Source: Lucifuga dentata
Lineage: Eukaryota > Chordata > Actinopteri > Ophidiiformes > Bythitidae
Length of the DNA stretch: 64,000 bases
Direction: 5' to 3'
NCBI GenBank assembly: GCA_014773175.1
Contig: VXCM01000714.1
Location: forward strand, 8,293-72,292
The notes below the pieces were generated by a model. That model did not search any database and was not told the DNA's origin. It worked only from the letters and a program-made list of their open reading frames with translations. Both the position numbers and the translations under genes were made by a program. Positions 11,176 through 23,160 of this stretch are shown in pieces (positions within the stretch are counted from its first letter, which is position 1; every line of letters begins with the position of its first letter).

Positions 11176-11943
11176 TAGGCTGGATTTACTCTACAAGTCT
11201 TGATGCTCAAATCTGATCTTTTGCCTATATCCAATTTTTTGTCCAGCATATTTACATTTTCCTTTTTAAGCAGCTCATATCTGATACCTGTATTTACATG
11301 CTTTGACCTTTGACCTGTAGCAGCCCTGATGCAGCTGCACATGTGCACATTTCTGAGACGGATGTAAACAAAACGCTTCAATGGACTAAGATGAGAGAAG
11401 TATTTAAAATCTAATCAACGGGTTAAAACTTTCACATGCAGAGAGAAACATCTGATATGTTGTGTGAGCGTTTATCTCTCCATCAGGACACGTATGTTCA
11501 TCTGTTAATCACCGAGGAGAAGCAGGTGGAGCTGGAGTTTTGCTGCTGTAACAGGAGCCTGTTATCACACACTAACACGTCTATTTGACATAAACACACA
11601 TCAGCATGTCTTATATATAGCATGTCCTCCATTTCTGTTTTCTGTTTAGAGAGCGTCATTATATTGATGCTGACATCATCATATGTGAACAAAGTGGAAC
11701 TTTACGTAGGATTCGGAATGGGAAGGAAATTCCAATCTGTGTGTTTAGACAGCAGTTGACGGATATCCAATATGTATCCGATTTACATATGCAAGAGGCC
11801 CAAATCAAATCTGAGCATATCTGATTCCATGTGGCTTTTTACCATTTACATCTTCAGGAAGTGTATCGATACGTGTCACGTGAGCATGTAAGAAAAAAAT
11901 CAGAATCAGGTCGCATGTGCATAGTCGTGTAAATCCAGCCTTA
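11176..11943. mobile_element. Family D element with 'TAGGCTGGATTTAC' inverted ends
   Basis: The left end TAGGCTGGATTTAC and the right end GTAAATCCAGCCTTA are a 14-bp inverted match bounding 768 bp. A second copy without its left end lies at 21968-22560 (shared AATACCTGTGTTTAC, TTTGACCTG and CAAGACGG/GAGACGGATGTAAACAAAA motifs). The superfamily is not determined. Confidence 0.6.
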
Positions 11944-12235
11944 GTGTCATTCTCTGAAAACGTGGAGCTCTAAATCAGAGAACTGATGTTTCCTTTGCAG
12001 AGTTAACATGTTAATTTTGCTTTGACACCAGATGAAGCAGCTCATTAGCACGTTGATCTTAATTGATTTTTACCTGTAACCACCTATGACACTTAATGTG
12101 ACACTGGTGCTCTGATTAACGTAAGGGAAGCTTTATGAATTAGCTTCAATTATCTTGGTGCTTATTTAGCGTGATGCTGGTTAGTTATCTTTGTTTTGTT
12201 TTTTTTTTGTTGTTGTTTTTTTTTTTGTTTTTTTA

Positions 12236-12925
12236 TGAATTCCACTTGGTCTCTCTGGCAGCAAAACCATTTTATTTTGAATGACTTTGATGAACTGGGC
12301 AGAATTTCATCTCCACACTGATGCAGGAATCTTTGAAAACACCATTTTCTGTCTTCTTGTTGCTCATTAGAGGAATGATCTGTCACATCTCCCAGGGAAA
12401 AGGTCAACCCACTAACTGGCATGCACTTCACTTTGACCCAGTAACCCGCAGTGGGAAGCGACAGCAATGTCGGAGGAGCTACAATGAGGCAAGCAAAGCC
12501 AGAGAGAAGTGAGGAACGAAGGAAGGAAAGAGAGACAACGGCAATGGTGGCTGCGGGGATGACATGAAACGTATCTTCATAGTTTCTCTCTACTCTGTGT
12601 GTGATCTCATCTTAACACAACAAATCATAGGAGTTTATTTGCTCTGTGTGAATCCCTGTGAAGAGAAGCAAAATACAGTTCAAACGCTGATATTGTGATT
12701 ATAATGAGATCAGAGGACAGATTCAACCTCAAAAACAGAGACGCGCCACAAGATCCACAATAAAGCAACAAGGGTGCGCAAATTCAATCAATAAGGAGGT
12801 GGACATTTAGGAACACTGCATTTTCAAATGTTATAGAGGGATGTAAAAACATTTAATTCTGTATTTTAGATGCATTTCTATCCAGTATTTGTGCATATGT
12901 CCAATATTTTTAATCTGTCGTCTAC
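12236..12925. other. Intergenic spacer, nothing recognised
   Basis: No coding signature or repeat family identified between the family C end and the next family A copy. Confidence 0.45.
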
Positions 12926-13949
12926 TTAAAGGACCGCACCGATGGTTTAGCATGTTTCAGCCCAATACATACAACCCAAATACACTTACGTTACCAACAA
13001 CCGTTTCCCAAAAACATACTGGAGCAGTAAATATAAGAATTATTTTTCCTACCTTCCAGATTGCCATTGGTTTGAGTTCATTCCAGTATGTTATTAAAAT
13101 CACTTGTAGATGCTTGAACAGGCTTGAGATAAATAATCCATCACAGTGAACATGGTGGTCAATTAAGTTCTTTTTTTTTTATAAAAGTAACTTTATTTAA
13201 CATGAAGCTGGACAGAAGAAACCTTGGGGCAGATTCATAAAAAATGGCGCTATGGGTGTAGCGTTGACCTAAATGCATGCCATGATAATTGAAGCTCATT
13301 CATAAAACTTCTCCTATGATAATCAGTGCACCGCTGTCACATGAAGGCAGCGTTATTGTGAGGTGTGACAGGTAAAAGCCAATGATGATCAGTGTGTTAA
13401 TGAGCTGCTGCATATTTATCAGCCACCATTTATCCTGATTCATCTGGTTTTAAAGCGAATTGGCAAAGGAAACATACATTCTGCTTTAGAGCTCCTCGTT
13501 TTAAAAGACTGACACTAAAATAACAGGTACACGTGCATATTAACCTCTGTAGTGTGTGATCACGCTGACATACACAGCATGTGAGGTTATGAATGAAGCA
13601 GAGCGCCACAAGAATGTGTGTGAGATCACATCAAAACTCACCCTTTAAAAACTGACTGATCAGCTGAGTGAGTTTATCTATCAAAGTTATTGATCACTAA
13701 CACATGTAAGGCAAATACAATTTTAAATGTCGCCCAGATTTCATACCACTGAAATTTACCACTGGAAAAGTGTTTAAGGTGTGTGTATCACCTAAACATT
13801 TGATTTTGAAAGATCAAGAGATTTGGAAATATAACAGGAAAAGTAAAATATGGTTTTATGTTTTGGAAATTGGTTGTCAGTAACGTAATATGTATGTAGG
13901 TAGTACTTATAGGGCTTAAACATACAAACTCACCAGTATGGTCATTTAA
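12926..13949 (+). mobile_element. Family A copy with a nested family C element
   Basis: The ends are TTAAAGGACCGCACCGATGG and CACCAGTATGGTCATTTAA. The interior stops near CTGGACAGAAGAAACC (13213) and resumes at AAGGTGTGTGTATCACCTAA (13776). A reverse-oriented family C copy fills the gap. Confidence 0.8.
13225..13773 (-). mobile_element. Family C element nested in family A
   Basis: It starts GGGGCAGATTCATAAAAAAT and, in reverse complement, contains the family C blocks (CTGATCAGCTGAGTGAGTTT, TCATACCACTGAAATTTACC). Confidence 0.6.
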
Positions 13950-14366
13950 GAAATATAGTTGATTCCAACGCTTTCAGATTCCAGGTCTGAAAGTGGCTTT
14001 AGTTGAATACAATTCAGAATTATCAGTGTTCAAAATGTAATATCCTCTGTGCTGCAGAGTGTCAAAAATAAAATACTTTTTATTGTAACGTAAGAAGAAT
14101 AGAACTGTAAATAAAACATTTTTAGACACAAGTAAAAAACAAACAAAGTTTCTTCAAGTCACATCTGCATCCATTCATCAATACAAGCTGAATGGTCTTA
14201 CTGTTCATGGAGCCCAGCTCGTCTGAGCCAAACCAGAGCTTTGACCAACGAGGATTCTAATGAATGAACAAATAAAACCAAGTCTGTCTCTCCGTGCCAC
14301 CCCCAAAGGTGCAGGTGCACCGAGGTGAAGGTGAAAGACAACGGTCTGCTCTGGCTGGTGATGACA

Positions 14367-14370
<4 letters not shown>

Positions 14371-14426
<56 letters not shown>
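14371..14426. repeat. TG microsatellite
   Basis: Pure TG, about 56 bp, followed 120 bp later by a G-run and a gap. Confidence 0.92.
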
Positions 14427-14428
<2 letters not shown>

Positions 14429-14544
14429 ACAGAGATAACAGTTAAGTGTGTGCAACCGTTGCACCACCTGCAGCCTGCAGTCACTTATCTCCCATCTGGC
14501 CCCTGTAGGACAGACAGAGGAGGTACCTGACTCATCCAGATGAC

Positions 14545-14634
14545 GGGGGGGGGGGGGNNNNNNNNNNNNNNNNNNNNNNNNNNNNNNNNNNNNNNNNNNN
14601 NNNNNNNNNNNNNNNNNNNNNNNNNNGGGGGAGG
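14545..14634. other. G-run bounded assembly gap (69 N)
   Basis: A G-run of 13 bases (14545-14557) precedes 69 N (14558-14626), and GGGGGAGGGG follows. The gap is probably caused by the G-rich tract. The rest of 13950-15073 has only a short TG run (15000-15024) and a single-N duplication. Confidence 0.9.
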
Positions 14635-14708
14635 GGACTGGCTGTGGACGCATGGAGCCAGTCTGCCACGCTAAAAGCTAGTGTCATGTCTGCTGTCTCT
14701 CTGCCTTG

Positions 14709-14841
14709 TCATTATCTGTCCCTGCGTCGCCCTAATTTCAGCCCCCGCGGCTCGCCGGAATACCGTGGCGCTGTNTCATTATCTGTCCCTGCGTCGCCCT
14801 AATTTCAGCCCCCGCGGCTCGCCGGAATACCGTGGCGCTGT
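14709..14841. other. Single-N contig-overlap duplication
   Basis: 66 bp on each side of the N at 14775 are identical. Confidence 0.9.
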
Positions 14842-15073
14842 AATGACGATGCAGAAGAAGAGGCCTGGTGCCACGAAACCAACCCCAGAGGCCAACAGTG
14901 GTGACTCACAAGAAGGAGGAGGAGTGAACACACACAAATCTAACCGGACCTCTCAGATGCACTAAATGTGACATGGCAGGAAATAAAAGGCTACATGCAG
15001 TGTGTGTGTGTTTGTGTGTGTGTGCACGCATAGAAATTAGATACACACACGCATGACAATGCAGATGGTCATA

Positions 15074-15757
15074 TTCCTTAAGGGTGTTACACGCCAAGAG
15101 TGACGCGAGTAAATGAGACGAAATTGTGAATTTGTCACTGTAAATTTGTCATTTCAATATTATTTTGCCAATATTTACATGTGGGTCAAACCAAAAAAAG
15201 TCAACATGAAATTATGTTGACCTGGTCCTGATTTTCTTTTACAAAAAGAGAGAAAAAGTTGAGACTCTGGGTGCGTCCTACACTAGGAGCTAATAATACT
15301 GCATCTCTTGCTAATAATGCTAATATCTCTAATGTTTTTCATTTCATAATGCTTAGGTGAGTTTTATATAGCATACATTTATACATTCATACAGACAGAC
15401 ACTAAATATTAGAATTTTATTGTTTGACGCAAGAATTAAAGATTTATCACACTTATCGATTTAGCAATTTATTACAATGGCTTTCAGCTGCTGAGCTGAG
15501 GATGAATCCACAGTTGTCATAATGAAGCTCTTTCTGTCTTCCACGTCTTTATCATTTTGTCTTTTTTGTCACACAGGACAGCATTCTGTCACACAAAAAC
15601 ATTCAGATGCTGAATGTTTTCAGTGTGACATTACCAATAAATAATGCTTTGATTAGTCCGACGTGTTGCATTTGCAAGCAAAAAGTTAGAAAAACTCGAG
15701 CTAAATGCCGCAAGCGAAACTCTGCCATTGGTGTGAAAGTTTCCATTAACAGGACAG
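15074..15757 (+). repeat. Family G repeat, copy 1
   Basis: It starts TTAAGGGTGTTACACGCCAA. Similar blocks recur in the same order at 43281-43720 (TTACACACCAAGAGCAATGC, TTGATACAGGAATTAAA, a GGCGAAAAGTTGAAAAA-like block). No coding remains are recognised. Confidence 0.5.
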
Positions 15758-15984
15758 CATTTTTTTCATATTTTGCAGTAAAATGAACTTTCTACCACCA
15801 GAAATAAAATTCTGGTGGGAGAAAGTTCAGGAGACATGTTTTTTTAAGCAACTAAAGCAACAACAGTGATGTGAGCATTAATCGGATCCTTTACGGACTC
15901 ATATGTTCACGCATGGATACAACCTAACATCTGTACATTTTATACATTTGTATCTGCAGGAATTAACCAGTTACTGAGGATGCA

Positions 15985-16285
15985 CAAGACAATGCATCCC
16001 TGGTGCCGGTCCCAAGTCCAGATAAATGGCGAGGGTTATGTCAGGAAGGGCATCCAGCGTAAAACCTATGCCAAATCAATATGCAGATCAAAAATCAGAT
16101 TTCCGTGCCGAGTTGGTCGAGGTCCGAGCTACCAGCGGCTGCCACCATTACTGTTTGTCGGCGGGGTNCCGTGCCGAGTTGGTCGAGGTCCGAGCTACCA
16201 GCGGCTGCCACCATTACTGTTTGTCGGCGGGGTGGGGAGATGAGCTGTGGTGACCCCTAACGGGAGCAGCCGAAAGGAAAAGAAG
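15985..16285 (+). mobile_element. Non-LTR retroelement (LINE/SINE) 3' tail
   Basis: The fish retroelement tail signature is seen: GGGCATCCAGCGTAAAACCT, CCAAATCAATATGCAGATCA, GTGACCCCTAACGGGAGCAG then AGCCGAAAGGAAAAGAAGAAG. It includes a single-N overlap duplication (16103-16233). Confidence 0.55.
16103..16233. other. Single-N contig-overlap duplication
   Basis: 65 bp on each side of the N at 16168 are identical. Confidence 0.9.
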
Positions 16286-17415
16286 AAGTTTCTGCATGAA
16301 TTGTTTTGTATTGTTTTTAAAAGCCTGACCAGAGACAAGGACTGCAAATTAGCTTCAGCTAGATGTCTTATATATTGATTAGTCCTTGTTTAATGAGTTA
16401 GCATTGAAATGAAATCGGTCTTATTCAATTTGTTAGCATGGAAAGGAGGAGAAGTTAGCATGGACCTGAAGTTAGCATGGTGCTTTATTAGCTTGGTTTA
16501 GTTACAGATAACCTGGTTTATTTTCACATGTTTTATCATCTGATGAATATATATCACATGTACCACATGCACCCCCATCATTAGCATTTTCATCTGGCCA
16601 TCCTACACCTACCTACTCCCTGGTAAAAATTAGGATCCCAATCTGACCCTGATCCTAATCCTAAACAGGAAAACCGCACAACTCCAATATATTTGCAACA
16701 AGAACAAAAAAACAGTGCCTGGTCAAAATGCGACAGTTCAAAATTGAAACCAAGACCAGCACACGGAAGGCTTACTTCTCAAAAACTTAAGCCAAAAATT
16801 AAGTGCTGAGGATGAGCGTTCTCAGCGCTGAGGATGGTTTCGTTCGTGTTTTGCCTGCCCGAGTAAGATGATAAAAGTTTTGGAACTGTAAGCTTTCCAT
16901 ATGCTGGTCTTGGTTCCAATTTAGATTTGTAACTGCTGCAGCTGGGGCTAATTGAAAGCCGCTCTGAGCCCTGCCAGGCGCTGTGCGTTAATGTCAAAGG
17001 GGCATGGACAAAGCTGACGCTGAGCTGTGCAATTATCAAACATGATGGGACACGGCGAGAGAGGAGAACATCTGGTGCTGGTGGATGAGGGCGGGAAGCA
17101 CCTCCAATGCCCCTCCCTCCTCCCTCCTCTCCCCTCTTCTTCTTCTTCTTCTTCTTCTTCTTCTTCTTCTTCTTCTTCTTCTTCTTCTTCTGTACTGGAC
17201 AGGCTCGTCTTTCATCTCCAGCTGGTGCCGTCTGCCGTGGCCTCGCCGGATCAATTGAGCCGACGCGACGGCGAGCTCAGGCTAGCCACTAGCATCGTAG
17301 TGCCGTAGTCAGCAGGAGCCATGTTTAACATAAACAGCACAGTTCCACTTGTGGTTTTGCTGGAATAGAGGTTAAAAGTCTAGATGTCTTCACCTATAAA
17401 CCCCACAGTCCTCCT
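16286..17415. repeat. Spacer with a 52-bp TTC microsatellite
   Basis: The TTC run covers 17138-17190. A few GTTAGCATGG motifs recur at 16397-16485. No gene recognised. Confidence 0.7.
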
Positions 17416-17870
17416 TTAAGGACCATACCGGTAGTTTTGTATGTTTGAGCCAATATATACAACCCTCATGCATGTTATATTACTGACAATCATTTCCCAA
17501 ATCATACTACTAGAAATATTAGAATTGTTTTTCTTACCTTCCAGACTTTCACTGGTTTGAGTTCATTCCAGTACACTATAAAAATCAATTTGTAGAGACT
17601 TGACTTCCATCACTGTGAACATGACTCTATTAATTTTTTTGTTAAAATAACTTTACTTAACAGTCCAACATGGAGCTGAACGAACACAATGTACATCTCT
17701 GTCAGGGAATATAGTTAGCAGAAGAAACATTGAATTTAAAAGTAGTATATGACCTGAAGAAAACTAAAATCTGGTTTTAAGTTTTGGAAACATGGTTGTC
17801 AGTAATGTAACACATATGCAGTAGTATTTATTGGGCTCAAACATGCAAAACCACTGGCATGGTCCTTTAA
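17416..17870 (+). mobile_element. Family A copy
   Basis: The ends are TTAAGGACCATACCGGTAGT and CACTGGCATGGTCCTTTAA. It is 455 bp with small internal deletions after GTACATCTCTGTCAGGGAAT. Confidence 0.82.
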
Positions 17871-17886
17871 ACTATTGATCAATCTT

Positions 17887-18221
17887 CAAACATACTTGAG
17901 ATAGGAAAGAGTTCGATTAGTTTTTTTTTTGTTTTTTTTGTCAAAGTCATATAATTTTAGTCTTTCAATGTGGTTAAAAGGGCGTAGTTATCTGAAAATG
18001 TTTCCTGATGGAAACGAAACCTCCGGCAGCAAACCAGGTGTGATCATTTTAAGAAATTAAGACGGGTGTATCGGAACATTCGATTTTGAAAGATTAGAGA
18101 ATCTGTCAAAATAACATGAAACCTATAATACAGTTTTCTGTTTTGGAAACTGTCAGTAGTGTGTATGCGAGTAGCGTTAATTGAGTTAAAAATACACAAA
18201 ATCACCTGTATGGTCCTTTAA
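17887..18221 (+). mobile_element. Family A right-half fragment
   Basis: It starts inside the interior (CATACTTGAGATAGGAAAG) and runs to a good right end CACCTGTATGGTCCTTTAA. The left terminus is lost. Confidence 0.7.
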
Positions 18222-19386
18222 GCTCATAGCTGTCCCCCCTCTGCAGTGCAATCAGGTCTGCTAGTCTCACTAGCAGACAGACAGGCGGACTCTGATACTG
18301 GGAAAAAGTTATAGTTTAACTTCAAAGTGCTGTAACCAATCCTGAACATTTGTTCAGGGGGATTAAAAGCAACTCCTCTGTTATTATAACAAAGAGCGTT
18401 TGCTTTTTTATGATCCGTCAGAGCCGTTTAATACGACACGTGGCGAGGGATGATGCAGAGAGTCGTGCTGTCTGCTCACTCTGCTCATCTCTGATGTCCT
18501 TCTATCATTACGGCCGCGAACGTTCTGGATGTGTTGAAGACATAACAAATGGAGGAATTCCTCGCAGACATGTGTTTGCCAGTAAAGAGCGCCATCTTGT
18601 CATGTTTAGGACTTTACGGGCCCATGTGACATCATATTCCTGACTGGCGGGCACTGTCCTTTGTCCAATTAGGCATATTGCGGTGTAAGGTAATGGAAAA
18701 CGGCTGTGTCCTCTGAAAAAGGAGAGAGGAGAGAAAAAAAAGGAATGGCCTAATTCTAAAGTTAAACAAAATAGTTTAGCGAATCTCTGTGTCCTTTTTT
18801 TTTTTTAAAGGAGTTGAGACCAGAAACGCTGTTGAATGAAACCAAACCACAAAAGGAAATAAAGGATTTTATTTTCTAACAAAGCCATCGTATAAAAAGT
18901 CTGAAATTTACCCACAAAGACAAACTGTGACCCTTGATGGAAATATATATATATACAATATATAAATTTTAAAAATCCCTCAATGTTTCCTTCTAAACTA
19001 ATGATGCTTTGTGTCTTCTTGTTTTGTTGCGTGCATCAGATTGGATCAAATGACGAAAATCTCTGTCTCCCTTTTCCTCTTTTGGTCCCTCCATGCCCAG
19101 AATCGGGCAGCATTACAAACAGATGTTGCAGGAAGATGTTCTGAGCGCTTTTGTTTACAAGGGTAAAAAAAAAAAAAAAATCGATTGAATTATATCATAT
19201 TTCTTTGGTAGGATTTAGTGTAAGCCTTTCAAAGCCACGCTCTACAGAAGATGTATTCATTGAAGGAAGGAAATGATATGTCTTATATGTCCTATATTTA
19301 AGTTAAAAAATCTCCAGAACTGTGTACACAAGTACTAATGGAAAAATGTGCGCTGGTACTTTAAGAAAAAATACATAAAAGTCCAC
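18222..19386. other. Intergenic spacer, nothing recognised
   Basis: AT-rich tracts and an A-run (19167-19182). The 97-codon open frame at 18350-18643 matches no family I know. Confidence 0.45.
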
Positions 19387-19986
19387 AAAGGACAGTACCA
19401 GTGATTTTTGTTTTTTAATTTAAGCCCAATAGACTTTTGTCAGTAACACAATGTGTTAGACAACCATTTTCCAAACATAAAACTGTATTTTAGCTTTCTT
19501 GTTATTTTGCCAAATGCCTGAATCTTTCAAAATCAAATGTTCAGGTGATACACACACCTTAACATTCAATGTTTCGCCTGCTAACACGTTCATCTGAGTG
19601 TAGAAAGGATGGTTGTTTTAATTTCTCTGGTAAAAGCCGTCTTCTTCTGGGATTATATTCCCTGGCAGAAGCATATATTGTCTTCCATGCAGCTCCATGT
19701 TGGATTGGTTTAAAAAAGTTACTTCAACAAAAAAAATAAATAAATCATAGAGATCTCATTCACTGTGATGGATTATTTATCTCAAGCACGTTTCAAGTTT
19801 CTAGTTGATTTTTATATCATACTGGAAAAAACTGAAACCAATGACGGTCTGGAAGGTAGGAAAAACAATTCTTATATTTACTGCTCCAGTAGTGTGTTTT
19901 CAGAATTGGTTGCCAGTAATGTAACATATATGCTGGGTTGTATATATTGGGTTTAAACATGCAAAACCACTGGTATGGTCCTTTAA
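19387..19986 (-). mobile_element. Family A copy
   Basis: AAAGGACAGTACCAGTGATT at the left (TTAA eroded to CACA) and CACTGGTATGGTCCTTTAA at the right. The interior is complete in reverse order, about 600 bp. Confidence 0.8.
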
Positions 19987-20074
19987 TCTGAGCATATTCT
20001 TTATGAATCCTCATGTTTTTTTGTTGTATTTTGGGAGCGTGTAGCATTATATCTGGATAACAATTAAATGAAAG

Positions 20075-20131
20075 CAGGATAAAAGTGTTTACTGGACTTA
20101 AATGTGCAAAATCACCGGTATGCTCCTTTAA
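20075..20131 (+). mobile_element. Family A right-end scrap
   Basis: AAATCACCGGTATGCTCCTTTAA with about 35 bp of adjoining terminal arm only. Confidence 0.55.
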
Positions 20132-20466
20132 CAACTTGAACTCATATCTTTTGTGTTCATTTGTCAACAGCACTGTTGTTGTTGATATCGCTGTAAAAAC
20201 CTGCATGGCGTCTTCTGTACACCGAAACTCCTGCGTCTGTCTGGTTAACACTCAAACGTGCACGCTGGCGTGACGCAGCAGCTTCCAGAGCGTAAATCAT
20301 GTCATTACGTTGTTTGAACAGGAAAGGTTTGGCCTAATTACACGCCTGAAGAGGCGCCGCCGTGAGCTTCAGGCCCCTTTCTGAAATGGAGGAGAATGTG
20401 AGGCATGACAACAGACCTGCAGCTGTCTCTGTCACCTCTGATGGCTTATCAGAAGCCTTTCAGAGT

Positions 20467-21282
20467 TTAAAGGATCATACTGGTGGTTTTGTATGTTTGA
20501 GCCCAATATACAACCCACATACATCTTACATTACCTGCAACTATTTCCCAAAACATACTACGTAGTAAAAATGTTTTTCCAACCTTTCAGAATGCCATTG
20601 GCTCGACTTCTAGAGATCCATCACAACAAACATGATGTCTATAAAAAATTATTGTCGAAGTTACTTTATTTAACAGGTCCAATACAGAGCTGCACAGAAG
20701 AAAACGTATGTCTCCACCACAGAATACAGTCCCAGGAGAAGATGGATTTTACAGAGAAATTAAAAACAGCCACATACATGTCAGCAGGCGAAACATTGAG
20801 TTTAAAGGTGTGTCACCTGGACTTTTGATTTTCAAAGACTGGCACGGTGGCTTGGTGGTTAGCACTGTTAGGTCCTGGGTTCCAGCCGGATTTGGTCCTT
20901 TCTGTGCCTCTGTGAGTTTCCTCCGGGTGCTTCGGTTTCCTCCCACCTCTAGGATAGGTTCGATGAATTGGAAACTCTAAATTGACTGTAGGTTTGAATG
21001 AGTTTGTCTCTGTGTGTGTATCAGCCCTGTGATTGGCTGACGACCTGTCCAGGTGTACCCCGCCTCTCACCCAACGACTGCTGGGATAGGCTCCATCCCC
21101 TGCCACCCTGAATAGGATGAGCAGTTATGGATGATTCATGGATGGATAAGGGATTTTGCAAAATAGCAGGAAAACTAAAAATTTTTTTTAATGTTTCAGA
21201 AAATGGTTGTCAGTAACGTAGCGTGTTTTCATGTAGTATTTATTGGGCATAAACCTGCTAAATCACTGGTATGTTCCTTTTA
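20467..21282 (+). mobile_element. Family A copy with nested SINE-like insertion
   Basis: The left end is TTAAAGGATCATACTGGTGG and the right end CACTGGTATGTTCCTTTTAG. The interior is interrupted between TTTTGATTTTCAAAGA and AAGGGATTTTGCAAAATAGC by a 308-bp insertion. Confidence 0.8.
20839..21146 (+). mobile_element. tRNA-SINE-like element nested in family A
   Basis: GGCACGGTGGCTTGGTGGTT then AGCACTGTTAGGTCCTGGGT resembles a Pol III A/B-box head. CTCCGGGTGCTTCGGTTTCC, GACCTGTCCAGGTGTACCCC and GCTGGGATAGGCTCCATCCC are the familiar body of this teleost repeat, with a GATGGATAA tail. It is not a functional tRNA. Confidence 0.65.
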
Positions 21283-21967
21283 GGGAGCAGGTAGGATGAT
21301 TCCTCACCATTCCACACAGGCTGCAGCAGCAGATTATGTGAAATGATAAGACATAAAGTTGCACGATGCTGAAACACTCCTTGAGTTGTTTGTGTCAGCA
21401 AACCAGTAATCAGACCAAGTGATCCTCCCACAGGTGTGAAGTTCTGCTTCTCTTTCCACACCTGTCAGGTTATGAGTTTCGCTTTGTCTTTGACTTTTAT
21501 TGTCTCTCTCTTCTGGTGTCTACACACTGATCTTGTGTTTAGAGCTACATATGCAGTACAGTGCATAAACAAGTCTTAGGTCACCCTAAAAAAGGTCATA
21601 CCAGGTTTTTCAGATGGTGAGAATTTATTTTGTGGACCAGACAAAAGAAAACATTGTGACAAATATCTACACACGTATTGTACACAACCTCATTAAATTA
21701 TACTTTTCCAATGGATTTAGCAATAAAGAAAATACTTGTGTTTTTAGCACAAAATCAATGAATTATCATAAGCACACAGACCTTTAAAACTGGCAAATTT
21801 TTGAGTTTTAAAATTTGCAAATTTGCGAGTTTAAAAACTCGAAATAGTCCCCTCATTTTTGTTTGTTTGTTTGTTTGTTTGTTTGTTTTTTCGTCTTATA
21901 TGGCTGTGATATGTTGTCGTACAAGTCCTTTTTTTTTTTTTTTTANTTTTTTTTTTTTTTTTTTTTT
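21283..21967. repeat. Spacer with TTTG repeat and T-run
   Basis: GTTT tetranucleotides at 21863-21893 and a T-run with one N at 21930-21970. Nothing else recognised. Confidence 0.65.
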
Positions 21968-22449
21968 TTGCCATATCTAATACCTGTGTTTACACAGCTT
22001 TGACCTGAAACACCTCAGATACAGAAACGTAGATTTCTGCATTTCCAAGACGGCTGCAAACAAAATGCCGCAATGGATGAAAATGTGAGAAATGTTTCTG
22101 TATGTGATCAGAGAGACATTGGAGCATTTATCACCAAGACTCTCCCATCAGGATTTATCCTTTTTGCAGCCTGTTATCACACGCTAGCACATTTAATTGA
22201 CCCAAGCACCAAATATATAGTATGGCCTCGTGTACTGATCACCTACATCATTCATACACAGATAAAGTAGAACAGTGTCGCATTTTGTTCAGTATGAATC
22301 AGAATGGCAAACATATTCCGATCTGCGTATTTAGATCGCAGTCAATGGGCAGATAGCCAACACGTGTCTGATTTATGTGCACATATGCATGTAGCCCAAA
22401 ACGGATCTGAAGACATGTTGATTCCATCCATGCACTTTATATATATGTG

Positions 22450-22480
<31 letters not shown>

Positions 22481-22560
22481 ATGTATATATTTACATCTTT
22501 ACAATGCAAATCTGACTGGTGCCACAAAAGATCTGAATCAGGTCACTAATGTAAAGGTAG
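21968..22560. mobile_element. Family D element, left-truncated copy
   Basis: It shares TAATACCTGTGTTTAC, TTGACC, the CAAAATGCCGCAATGGATG region and GATCTGAATCAGGTCAC with 11176-11943. It contains a TA/TG microsatellite at 22439-22490. Confidence 0.5.
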
Positions 22561-22629
22561 CATTTTTAAAGCACTTTTTCATTACAATGACTTTGTTTTC
22601 TTTTCGCTTTTGAATTTTCTATTGAAGGC

Positions 22630-22631
<2 letters not shown>

Positions 22632-22713
<82 letters not shown>
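22632..22713. repeat. Compound CT/CA microsatellite
   Basis: About 43 bp CT directly followed by about 40 bp CA. The unlike sequence 22715-22905 separates it from the next run. Confidence 0.92.
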
Positions 22714-22716
<3 letters not shown>

Positions 22717-22902
22717 GGAGAAATAAAGGACAGATTGTGTCCTTTCATGGGCCTCTTCAAGGTCACAGACCTGACTGATAGGGCAAGTGCCACCGAGCCG
22801 GGAGATAACTTCCACATTCTTGTCTGGAGGCTGCATTCCTTTTCCAAGGTTCTCCGATGAACAACAACGTGCACACAGATAATTAATGAGAACTCCAGTG
22901 TT

Positions 22903-22906
<4 letters not shown>

Positions 22907-22970
<64 letters not shown>

Positions 22971-22971
22971 N

Positions 22972-23035
<64 letters not shown>
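22907..23035. repeat. CA/GA microsatellite, duplicated across an N
   Basis: CA then ATACAGAGAGA appears twice, left and right of the N at 22971. It is probably one locus represented twice. Confidence 0.88.
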
Positions 23036-23036
<1 letters not shown>

Positions 23037-23160
23037 GGGAATATTATTGCAATACAATATCAAGCATTTGGCAGAAATAAGAAACATGATTCTCTTCATT
23101 TTCCTTTTAAAACTCATTGGTTTAGAGTTACAGAGAGATATCAGTGTGCATATATTGAGA

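Larger units (their letters stand above)
9640..12235 (+). mobile_element. Family C element, split by two other insertions
   Basis: The left part (about 9640-10068: CCTCATTCATAAACGC, CTCAGCTGATCAGTCACTTC) and the right part (about 11944-12235: GAAGCAGCTCATTAGCACGT, then a T-run and TTTTATGAATTCCACTT) match the contiguous copy at 40880-41420. The gap is filled by a hAT-like element (10069-11127) and a family D element (11176-11943). Other copies lie at 13225-13773 (reverse), 30028-30400, 34142-34760 and 44290-44590. The putative ends resemble GGGGCAGATTCATAAA. Confidence 0.6.

Noticed and set aside
18350..18643. 97-codon open frame
   Set aside because: No recognisable domain. The length is expected by chance in this amount of sequence.
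20839..20910. tRNA gene
   Set aside because: Only A/B-box-like similarity as the head of a SINE-like repeat. No cloverleaf or anticodon arm could be supported.
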